DNA of 64,000 nt, taken from the NCBI RefSeq assembly GCF_001999465.1, contig NZ_MQMF01000002.1:1-64000 (forward strand). The letters are read 5' to 3'. The notes under the pieces were generated by a model. That model saw only the letters and a program-made list of their open reading frames with translations. It searched no databases and was not told the origin of the DNA. The first letter of the stretch is position 1, and every line of letters begins with the position of its first letter. Below, one piece after another: positions 57,560 through 64,000 of this stretch. Made by a program: the position numbers and the translations under genes. Origin of the DNA: Fictibacillus arsenicus (lineage in GTDB: Bacteria; Bacillota; Bacilli; Bacillales; Fictibacillaceae).

Positions 57560-59152
57560 CTATTCCTCTGACAACCACGTTCGTACTAGTTTTGCAAACT
57601 CTTCTGGTTTTTCTTTAGCCATTCTTTCTAGCTGTTCTTTGCGCACGGTGCCTTCTGAACCCTGCTCTTTATTCACATCAGGTACATAATATGTCTGCTG
57701 TTCTTCCATCTCGTACTCTTCTATCGTGCCTTTATCTTCGTCCGCTCTTCTTTTTCGTGTCAGCAAGAAGATTAATAGAATAATAATGATCAGCAGGATA
57801 CCGCCTGTAATATAGATCCATAATGGAATACCAGCTTTTACAGTCTCCATGTCTGGCTTGCCGTTAAAAGGCTGTGCAGAAACAAAGATCTTCTCTTGAA
57901 TCTGCTCTTCTGTTAACTCGCTATTAACATCTTTTGAAATACTCGTTCTAACGATCGCACTCAAAATCTGTTCAATATCATCTAATCTTTCTTGCGGCAA
58001 TGAATCGGGTTGTTTTGGATTAGGAGGTTCGACCATTACTTGAATTCCTAAATCGCGAATCTGATAAGGACTCTCCACAATTTCTTTTCGGATCTTATTT
58101 ACTTCATTATTGATACGTTCTTCTACTTTTTCGTAATCTCCGTTAGATCCAGCAGCTGACCCAGGGTAAGTTGGCACTTCCTGATCACCTGTTCCGGATA
58201 CCCCCCCTGCAGCCGCACCCTCGCCGGTAAATGTTTCACGAATGCGTTCAACACTTATTTCAATGCCTTTCATGTTTTCTTTATCTACAGGTTCTATTAA
58301 GGTTTCTTCGCGTTTCTCTTCAGTAAAATCAATATCAGTAGTTACAGTTGCTACAACTTTCCCCTGACCCATGATCGTAGCTAGCATTTGCTGCACTCTG
58401 CGCTGAAGGTCTCTCTCTACATCCTGTTTAATTTTTCTTTGCTCTTCATATTTAGATGCTGAAGAAGTAGAGTTCACTGAGTTTAAATCATAATAATTAA
58501 AGTATTGGTCTGTGATGACGATATTTTCCATAGGAAGATCTGCAACACTTTTAGATACAAGGTGATACAGCGCTTTCACTTGTTCTTCATCTAGCCGAGC
58601 CCCAGCACCTAATGAAAGAACTACAGAAGCAGATGCTTTTTCTTCTTCCTGATTCACCCAGACACTGCTCTCCGGAAGTGTAATCATTACACTTGCATCA
58701 TCCACTCCATTAATACTCTTTATTAAGTTAGCAATTTCCGTTTGTGTTGCTTCTCTTTCAAGCACTCCGAATTCTTTATCTGTAATTCCAAAACCCGATT
58801 TTTCTCCAAAGTAAGAAAAATCTATGTTTCCGCTTTTAGGAAGACCTTCAGCAGCAAGCTGTACCTGAAGATTATTTACCTGCTCTTGTGGAACCAGTAT
58901 TGTTTTCCCGCCATCCTGTACTTCATTGGCAATCCCTTTACTGTTTAAGTTCTCTTGGATCTGCCCAGCTTCTTGCGGAGAAAGATTCGTATATAAAGGT
59001 ACAAGATTCGGACTGGACATCATCACGGTCAGAAAAATAAAGCCTGCTATAAAAATGAATATCCCGCCAAGAATTAGTCCTTTTTGTGTATTAGAACGCG
59101 ATTTGAAACGTTCAGTGATTTGCTTGGTGACTTGTTTCCATTTTTCTTTCAT
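57560..59152 (-). CDS. fliF: Flagellar MS-ring protein FliF
   Basis: Builds the MS ring in the membrane. The product is 530 residues, with a first membrane segment (about 22-44), ring-building motifs (PNLVPLYTNLSPQEAGQI, split across residues 47-65), a long low-complexity stretch (EGAAAGGVSGTGDQEVPTYP) and a second membrane segment near 440-462. The C-terminal FliG-binding tail ends KPEEFAKLVRTWLSEE. The frame opens 20 codons upstream, but the ATG at 59152 has a GGGGG site and starts MKEKWKQ, in line with relatives. Confidence 0.95.
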   Translation of the reverse strand: MKEKWKQVTKQITERFKSRSNTQKGLILGGIFIFIAGFIFLTVMMSSPNLVPLYTNLSPQEAGQIQENLNSKGIANEVQDGGKTILVPQEQVNNLQVQLAAEGLPKSGNIDFSYFGEKSGFGITDKEFGVLEREATQTEIANLIKSINGVDDASVMITLPESSVWVNQEEEKASASVVLSLGAGARLDEEQVKALYHLVSKSVADLPMENIVITDQYFNYYDLNSVNSTSSASKYEEQRKIKQDVERDLQRRVQQMLATIMGQGKVVATVTTDIDFTEEKREETLIEPVDKENMKGIEISVERIRETFTGEGAAAGGVSGTGDQEVPTYPGSAAGSNGDYEKVEERINNEVNKIRKEIVESPYQIRDLGIQVMVEPPNPKQPDSLPQERLDDIEQILSAIVRTSISKDVNSELTEEQIQEKIFVSAQPFNGKPDMETVKAGIPLWIYITGGILLIIIILLIFLLTRKRRADEDKGTIEEYEMEEQQTYYVPDVNKEQGSEGTVRKEQLERMAKEKPEEFAKLVRTWLSEE

Positions 59153-59234
59153 TTTTTCCCCCGATAAACACAATAAAAATTTTTTTGAAGCTACCCCCAA
59201 AATAGAATGCACACTTCGAATTATGTATTAGCTA

Positions 59235-59534
59235 TTAAACTTGCATCCTCATGATTTCTTGGTACGCTTCAACCACTTTATTGCGAATTTCAAGAGTGGT
59301 CTGCAATGTTACACTCGCTTTTTCTGCCGTTATCATGACTTGATGAAGATTATCCATTTTGCCATTCATCAACGCTTGTGTAGCTGCGTTAGACTGTGCT
59401 TGTGTCTCGCTTATATTCTCCAATGCACCCTGCAGATAATTTTTGAAGCTTTCTTGAGCTTCAAAAGGTGTTGTTTTTACAGATGGAGATATACTGTTCA
59501 TGCTTTGAATCGTTCCTAAAGAAATTTTATCCAT
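59235..59534 (-). CDS. fliE: Flagellar hook-basal body protein FliE
   Basis: Connects the MS ring to the proximal rod. It is 99 residues, helical, with the family C-terminus KASVTLQTTLEIRNKVVEAY then QEIMRMQV. It lies 12 bases after flgC and 82 before fliF. Confidence 0.95.
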   Translation of the reverse strand: MDKISLGTIQSMNSISPSVKTTPFEAQESFKNYLQGALENISETQAQSNAATQALMNGKMDNLHQVMITAEKASVTLQTTLEIRNKVVEAYQEIMRMQV

Positions 59535-59546
59535 GTGCTACCTCTC

Positions 59547-59999
59547 CTAACGGCCGATTTCAAGGGCTTTTAAATACATTCCTTTTGCTGCATTCAATGC
59601 TGTAACATTTGCTTCGTATGAACGTGTCGCACTCATTAAATCAACCATCTCTTTTAGAGGATCCACATTTGGAAGTTGTACAAATCCATCTTCTCCTGCA
59701 TCCGGATGATCTGGCTGATAAACAGATTTAAAAGGTGTCTCATCATTTTTAATTTCACTTACCTTAACACCATTAAGATTTCCATTATGATTCACTGCTT
59801 TATTAAACATGCTTTTAAAACTGGACTCTCCTGAACCCAGCACCACCATTTTTCGTCTATAGGGTTCCCACTCCCCATTTTCTAATAACCTGCCTCTTGT
59901 CGAATCAACATTTGCCATGTTGGAAGAAGCTACATCCATTCTCAATCGCTGTGCTGTTAATCCAGATGCAGAAAAATTCAGTGCATCAAACATACCCAT
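59547..59999 (-). CDS. flgC: Flagellar basal-body rod protein FlgC
   Basis: Proximal rod subunit of 150 residues with the rod motif near the N-terminus (SASGLTAQRLRMDVASSNMA, then NVDSTR) and the C-terminal helix MVDLMSATRSYEANVTALN. It follows flgB by 3 bases. Confidence 0.96.
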   Translation of the reverse strand: MGMFDALNFSASGLTAQRLRMDVASSNMANVDSTRGRLLENGEWEPYRRKMVVLGSGESSFKSMFNKAVNHNGNLNGVKVSEIKNDETPFKSVYQPDHPDAGEDGFVQLPNVDPLKEMVDLMSATRSYEANVTALNAAKGMYLKALEIGR

Positions 60000-60002
60000 A
60001 TT

Positions 60003-60392
60003 TTATCTCCCGCCTTTAACAACCATCTTAATTGAATTGAACTTTCCGTTTATTCGCTGTACAAGTGTCTGATAATACAATTGATTCTTTGCCAGTTCAG
60101 CCATCTCTTTGTCAACATCCACATTATTTCCGTTATGGTTCATAGTTGTGCCGCCTTGCTCTTTTACATAAAAAGAGGATGGTCTATCCGTACTAAAAGT
60201 AAAATGGCGCTGATTTGTACGGTATGCATTTAAGCTTCTTTCAAATTCCTGTTTAAAAACGGCTTCTTTCGCTTTATATCCAGGAGTGTCCACATTAGCC
60301 AAATTATTTGAAATGGTTTTCTGTTTTAACGCTGATCCATCTAATGCCATTTCCAAGTTTTTCATGACAGGGCTAGAGAACAAGTTGATCAC
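60003..60392 (-). CDS. flgB: Flagellar basal-body rod protein FlgB
   Basis: Proximal rod subunit of 129 residues and first gene of the fla/che operon. The rod motif is KQKTISNNLANVDTPGYKAK near residue 23, and the C-terminal conserved NGNNVDVDKEMAELAKNQLY is intact. The start is a GTG with AGAGG 3 bases upstream, rather close; a TTG three codons on is the alternative. It is preceded by a 760-base gap with the operon promoter, a repeat copy and the codY terminator. Confidence 0.95.
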   Translation of the reverse strand: MINLFSSPVMKNLEMALDGSALKQKTISNNLANVDTPGYKAKEAVFKQEFERSLNAYRTNQRHFTFSTDRPSSFYVKEQGGTTMNHNGNNVDVDKEMAELAKNQLYYQTLVQRINGKFNSIKMVVKGGR

Positions 60393-60449
60393 TTCCCTCT
60401 TTTTTACTATAGATGTTTCAATTAATGTTAAATCTTACCGCTATATCAT

Positions 60450-60479
60450 ATTTTAAGTGATATATCCAAAAAGTGTCTA
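60450..60479 (-). promoter_or_regulatory. SigA-type promoter candidate for the fla/che operon
   Basis: Minus-strand TAGACA (60474-60479), an 18-base spacer and TAAAAT (60450-60455), each one mismatch from consensus, about 58 bases before flgB. A stretch five bases upstream (60484-60498) matches 10 of 15 positions of the CodY box. In B. subtilis CodY and other factors act on this operon promoter; here that is only suggested. No SigD-type site was seen. Confidence 0.5.
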
Positions 60480-60498
60480 TGTATTTTTTCCCAAAATG

Positions 60499-60858
60499 AC
60501 TTTTTTCGATAGAAAGCACTATGTTTCGACCGTGACTTTATACCTAATTCTGCATCTAGTAATAAAATCCCTGTCGTATTTAGCCGAACAGTACAACTTT
60601 ACTAATCTTTTTTTATCGACATTTTTTTTAACAGATAAGCAAAAATGTCCATGTCTTAACAAAAGAAGGCTTTTTTCTGAATGAATGTTGATTTTGGGAT
60701 TATTTATAATGTACATCTTTGAAAAACGTGCATCCTGGAAACCAATGACTTTTAAGAGCAACAAGGATTCAGCAGGCTCTAATCTAAAAGATAGCTCTGC
60801 TTTCTTTTTTATTTTCTTTATAGAATTGCTTTCTATCTTTTTTATTCTCTTCCTGACA
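60499..60858. other. AT-rich intergenic stretch without recognised content
   Basis: About 360 bases between the fla/che promoter region and repeat copy E. Short open frames on both strands have no ribosome site or recognisable sequence. There are poly-T stretches on the plus strand and a weak 6-bp hairpin near 60822-60840. I see no gene or RNA that I can support. Confidence 0.5.
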
Positions 60859-61072
60859 GGTTGATTGGAGAGCAAGGTGCGTGCCTACCACCTGAGAAGC
60901 TTCTCGTTGGGCATGCGACGAGGAAGCTCACATCGGTAGCATTTACTTGTAGACGCAGGAGCAAGGATACTTCCATGAAGCGGGACAAGTGAGACCATTC
61001 AATGTCGCAGAGCGACGAGTGGGCTCACCGCACGCCCCGCGGAAAGCGAGCATCCTGGAACGGAAATCAACC
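60859..61072 (-). repeat. Dispersed intergenic repeat, copy E (long form, inverted)
   Basis: About 214 bp, in the opposite orientation to copies A to D. Ends are GGTTGAT and ATCAACC. It has the left block (GCTTTCCGCGGGGCGTGCGG on the minus strand), an inner hairpin with GTGAG / CTCAC, CCA / TGG and GTCGC / GCGAC steps (60989-61028), and the middle module shared with copy A (CTGCGTCTACAAG, CTCGTCGCATGCCC). The right end is more diverged. It lies 38 bp past the codY terminator. Confidence 0.9.
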
Positions 61073-61109
61073 ACTTTCAAGAACTGCTTGAATTGCAAAA
61101 AAGTCCAAT

Positions 61110-61141
61110 AAAAAAACCAACCCTGTCTGGATTGGTTTTTT
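61110..61141 (-). terminator. Intrinsic terminator after codY
   Basis: Minus-strand AACCAATCC pairs with GGGTTGGTT (one G-U pair), preceded by an A-run and followed by seven T residues. It is symmetric enough to act both ways and starts 12 bases after the codY stop. Confidence 0.92.
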
Positions 61142-61152
61142 GATCTTTATGA

Positions 61153-61932
61153 TTAAGAAGTTTTTAATTTTTCAAGTTCAAGCAAGAATTTATCATTTAA
61201 TACCTTAATGTACGTTCCCTTCATTCCAAGTGAACGAGACTCGATAACTCCCGCACTCTCCAGCTTGCGAAGCGCGTTAACGATTACTGATCTTGTAATC
61301 CCCACACGGTCAGCAATTTTACTCGCTACAAGCAAGCCTTCATTACCTTCCAATTCTTCAAAGATGTGTTCGATCGCTTCAAGCTCACTATATGATAATG
61401 AACTGATCGCCATTTGAACAACAGCTTTATTTCTAGCTTCTTCTTCAATCTCTTCCGCTTTCTCGCGAAGAATCTCCATACCAACTACTGTTGCACCATA
61501 CTCTGCTAATACTAGATCATCTTCTTCAAACGATGTTGACAGTCTGGATAAAATAAGAGTTCCTAATCTTTCTCCGCCACCAACAATAGGAACCACTGTC
61601 GTTAAGCCCGTAGAGAATAAATCTTTGTTCTCAACAGGGAAAGCTGTGTAATCACTTTCAACATCAATGTTAGCCATTGATTCTGTGATGTTAAAAAGAT
61701 TCTTCGTGTAATCAGTAGGAAATTGACGATCTTGAATCATCTTTTTCATACGCTCGTTTTCAATATCCTGTTTTAGAGCAGTTCCTAATAATTTTCCTCT
61801 GCGGCTGACTACGAATATGTTAGCACCAATTACTGAGCTAAGTGTTTCAGCCATTTCTTTAAAGTTTACTTGTTTTCCACCTGTTTGCTGCAGCATTGAG
61901 TTAATGCTTCTTGCTTTGTTTAATAAATTCAT
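61153..61932 (-). CDS. codY: GTP- and branched-chain amino acid-sensing repressor CodY
   Basis: Global regulator of nutrient-rich growth. It has 259 residues. The N-terminal GAF-type domain binds Ile, Leu and Val ([19 protein letters not shown], split near residues 44-62). The C-terminal winged helix has [20 protein letters not shown], then [14 protein letters not shown]. Full length and very close to B. subtilis. It is last in codV-clpQ-clpY-codY, 24 bases after clpY, closed by a strong terminator. Confidence 0.98.
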   Translation of the reverse strand: MNLLNKARSINSMLQQTGGKQVNFKEMAETLSSVIGANIFVVSRRGKLLGTALKQDIENERMKKMIQDRQFPTDYTKNLFNITESMANIDVESDYTAFPVENKDLFSTGLTTVVPIVGGGERLGTLILSRLSTSFEEDDLVLAEYGATVVGMEILREKAEEIEEEARNKAVVQMAISSLSYSELEAIEHIFEELEGNEGLLVASKIADRVGITRSVIVNALRKLESAGVIESRSLGMKGTYIKVLNDKFLLELEKLKTS

Positions 61933-61956
61933 TGTATTTCTTCCTCCTAGTGCATC

Positions 61957-63351
61957 CTATAAAATGTATTGGCTTAAATCCTTATTCTTTGCGATATTAG
62001 CCAGTTTTTCTTCTACATACTCGGGTGTAATGGTAATTTGATCTAAACTGATATCTGGCGCTTCAAAAGACAAGTCTTCGAGTAAGCGCTCCAATATGGT
62101 ATGAAGTCTTCTTGCACCTATATTGTCGGTGTCTTGATTGACTTCAAATGCGATACTTGCAATCTTAGCAATAGCATCGTCAGAAAATTCAACATTTATA
62201 CCTTCTGTACTTAATAGAGCTTTGTACTGTTTTACAATCGCATTATCAGGCTCTATTAATATACGTGTAAAATCTTCAACAGACAAGCTATTTAATTCTA
62301 CTCTGATCGGAAATCTTCCTTGAAGCTCGGGAATGAGATCTGAAGGTTTTGCCATGTGAAAAGCTCCTGCTGCAATAAATAGAATATGATCAGTCTTAAT
62401 CGAGCCATATTTCGTCATGACAGTGGATCCTTCTACGATGGGAAGAATATCCCTTTGAACACCTTCTCTGCTGACATCTGCAGAGTTTTGATTCTTTCCG
62501 GCAATCTTATCAATCTCATCTATAAATATAATACCTGTTTGTTCTGTCTTATAAACAGCTTCACTCGTTACGTCATCCATATCGATCAATTTCGCTGCTT
62601 CGTCCTGTGTCAGAACTTTTCTCGCTTCACGTACTGTAAGCTTTCTTTTTTTCTTTTTCTTAGGCATAATCCCACCTAGCATGTCTTGCATATTCATGCC
62701 TACCTGTTCAAGACCAGAGCCTTGAAACATATCAAGCATTGAAGGGTTTTGCTCATCGACTTCTACTGTTACTAGATGATCTTCCATTTCCCCAAGAGCT
62801 AATTTTTGAGCCATTTGGTTTCGTCTTTGCTTTAAGTTCCCTTCGTCATCCTGCTCTGATGACTGTTCCTGGTTTTGATTACCTCCGCCAAAAAACATTT
62901 CTAGAGGATTTTTATAGCTTGTTTCTGTCTTTTTACCAGGGACGAGAAGTTCGACTAGACGCTTATTCGCATTCTGCTCGGCCTTGTCTTTGACTTCATT
63001 CATCTTAAGCTCTTTAACAAGCCTTACAGATGTTTCAACCAGATCACGAACCATGGAATCGACATCACGACCAACATAGCCGACTTCAGTAAATTTCGTA
63101 GCTTCTATTTTAATAAAAGGAGCTTGAGCAAGTTTTGCAAGTCTTCTTGCAATCTCTGTTTTACCGACACCAGTCGGACCAATCATTAAAATATTTTTTG
63201 GAGATACCTCGTCGCGAAGTTTATCATCCAGGAGACTTCTTCTGTAACGGTTTCTGAGAGCCACCGCCACTGCTTTTTTAGCATCTTTTTGTCCAATAAT
63301 GTATTGATCGAGTTTTTCAACGATCTGCCTTGGAGTTAGTTGACTGTTCAA
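61957..63351 (-). CDS. clpY: HslU/ClpY ATPase of the ClpYQ protease
   Basis: AAA+ unfoldase that feeds ClpQ. The protein has 464 residues with Walker A GPTGVGKT (58-65), the pore loop just after ([18 protein letters not shown]), a large I domain (about 115-240, low in conservation and charged), Walker [10 protein letters not shown], and the C-terminal tail ending DLSQYIL that docks into ClpQ. It lies between clpQ (25 bases) and codY (24 bases). Confidence 0.97.
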   Translation of the reverse strand: MNSQLTPRQIVEKLDQYIIGQKDAKKAVAVALRNRYRRSLLDDKLRDEVSPKNILMIGPTGVGKTEIARRLAKLAQAPFIKIEATKFTEVGYVGRDVDSMVRDLVETSVRLVKELKMNEVKDKAEQNANKRLVELLVPGKKTETSYKNPLEMFFGGGNQNQEQSSEQDDEGNLKQRRNQMAQKLALGEMEDHLVTVEVDEQNPSMLDMFQGSGLEQVGMNMQDMLGGIMPKKKKKRKLTVREARKVLTQDEAAKLIDMDDVTSEAVYKTEQTGIIFIDEIDKIAGKNQNSADVSREGVQRDILPIVEGSTVMTKYGSIKTDHILFIAAGAFHMAKPSDLIPELQGRFPIRVELNSLSVEDFTRILIEPDNAIVKQYKALLSTEGINVEFSDDAIAKIASIAFEVNQDTDNIGARRLHTILERLLEDLSFEAPDISLDQITITPEYVEEKLANIAKNKDLSQYIL

Positions 63352-63376
63352 ACAAAATCACTCCTTATATAGGATT

Positions 63377-63916
63377 TTACAGTTCCTCTAATACGATCTC
63401 CGTATTTGTGTAAACACAAATCTCGCCGGCTGTTTGCAATGAAGCAAGCGCTATTTCTTTAGCAGAAAGCTGAGAAGCATTATTTTTCAATGCTCTTCCT
63501 GCAGCTAGCGCATAATTTCCGCCTGAGCCAATAGCTAGAATGCCGTCATCAGGTTCAATGACTTCACCTGTTCCTGAAATAAGCAGCATATGCTCTTTGT
63601 TCATTACGATCAGCAATGCCTCGAGTTTCCTTAAGACTTGATCAGTACGCCATTCTTTTGCCATTTCAACAGATGCACGCTGTAAGTTGCCGCTGTACTC
63701 TTCAAGTTTGCTTTCAAACTTTTCGTAAAGAGTAAATGCATCTGCTACAGAACCGGCAAAACCAGCAAGTACCTTCCCGCCATACAGCTTTCTTACTTTT
63801 TTAGCCGTATGTTTCATTACGACTGCATTGCCGAACGTTACCTGGCCATCTCCAGTCATTGCTGCTTCCCCATTGTGCTGAATTGCAAAGATTGTGGTTG
63901 CATGAAAAGTTGACAT
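63377..63916 (-). CDS. clpQ: HslV/ClpQ peptidase of the ClpYQ protease
   Basis: Proteasome-beta-like peptidase of 179 residues: [34 protein letters not shown] and [14 protein letters not shown] are diagnostic. The open frame starts 15 codons earlier; the ATG at 63916 has GGGAGGG 8 bases upstream. The N-terminus reads [11 protein letters not shown]. Compared with E. coli HslV (MTTI), this adds five residues, so the exposed nucleophile after Met removal would be Ser2 rather than Thr, as reported for the B. subtilis enzyme (CodW). Confidence 0.96.
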   Translation of the reverse strand: MSTFHATTIFAIQHNGEAAMTGDGQVTFGNAVVMKHTAKKVRKLYGGKVLAGFAGSVADAFTLYEKFESKLEEYSGNLQRASVEMAKEWRTDQVLRKLEALLIVMNKEHMLLISGTGEVIEPDDGILAIGSGGNYALAAGRALKNNASQLSAKEIALASLQTAGEICVYTNTEIVLEEL

Positions 63917-63941
63917 CGAAAAATCCCTCCCTTTTTGTTTT

Positions 63942-64000
63942 TTATGCTCGAGGATGCGCATTATTATAGATTTTTTTTAAATGGTCTTTCGTAACGTGTG
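63942..64000 (-). CDS. codV: C-terminal end of CodV (XerC-type tyrosine recombinase), partial
   Basis: The last 19 codons of a frame that continues beyond the window. They encode [18 protein letters not shown] and a stop at 63942-63944. HVTK near the C-terminus, ending HPRA, is typical of CodV/XerC of Bacillus. It ends 25 bases before clpQ, as expected for the codV-clpQ-clpY-codY operon. Catalytic residues lie outside the window. Confidence 0.85.
   Translation of the reverse strand, partial: HVTKDHLKKIYNNAHPRA

Noticed and set aside
60822-60850. Plus-strand ATAGAA / TTCTAT hairpin followed by T-run, as a terminator
   Set aside because: Only 6 AT-rich base pairs and no plus-strand gene to terminate.
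60519-60875. 118-codon minus-strand open frame in the codY-flgB gap
   Set aside because: No ribosome site, Lys/Ile/Arg-rich composition like translated AT-rich spacer, and it runs into repeat copy E.
1-64000. CRISPR arrays, tRNA or rRNA genes, insertion sequences, prophage or defence genes
   Set aside because: Read through on both strands; none was seen. Only the five non-coding repeat copies look mobile.

Overview
The window is a contiguous chromosomal segment of a low-GC Gram-positive, endospore-forming, flagellated bacterium of the Bacillaceae. Gene order matches the Bacillus subtilis codV to dapA region almost gene for gene, and the proteins are recognisably close to the B. subtilis ones. 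Two dipicolinate synthase subunits show that it forms spores, and a full peritrichous-type fla/che operon shows that it swims. The genus cannot be fixed by eye. The extra FapA-family gene after sigD and the dispersed repeats point away from B. subtilis itself, perhaps to Fictibacillus or a related genus. All genes lie on the minus strand, so transcription runs from high to low coordinates.

Read in the direction of transcription, the window starts with the C-terminus of codV, then clpQ, clpY and codY, closed by a terminator. After a 760-bp gap comes the fla/che operon of about 28 kb (flgB at 60392 down to swrB at 32078). It encodes rod, MS-ring, C-ring, export apparatus, hook, FlhF/FlhG, the chemotaxis core (CheY, B, A, W, C, D), SigD, a FapA-family protein, an unrecognised 90-residue protein and a SwrB-like protein. 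Next are rpsB, tsf, pyrH-frr, the envelope/isoprenoid block uppS-cdsA-dxr-rasP-proS, and polC. The rimP-nusA-rnpM-ylxQ-infB-ylxP-rbfA-truB-ribF translation operon follows, then rpsO, pnp, ylxY, pepR, and finally the dipicolinate/lysine set dpaA-dpaB-asd-dapG-dapA.

Most genes are ordinary housekeeping or motility genes. Many are coupled by 1 to 11 base overlaps (ATGA or TAATG junctions). Several starts were moved inward from the longest open frame to the start with a proper Shine-Dalgarno sequence and family agreement: dapA, pnp, rpsO, truB, nusA, pyrH, tsf, rpsB, cheD, fliP, cheY, fliM, ylxF, fliF, clpQ and the 90-residue gene.

The least explained content is between genes. Five copies of a modular, palindrome-bearing repeat of 85 to 214 bp occupy intergenic spaces. 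Each lies 38 to 80 bp beyond an intrinsic terminator. The internal hairpin shows compensatory base changes between copies, so its fold appears to be conserved. Other regulatory candidates are a strong hairpin with a poor U-tract in the rimP-nusA leader, an intrinsic terminator between rbfA and truB, structured rpsB and rpsO leaders, and a SigK-type promoter before dpaA.
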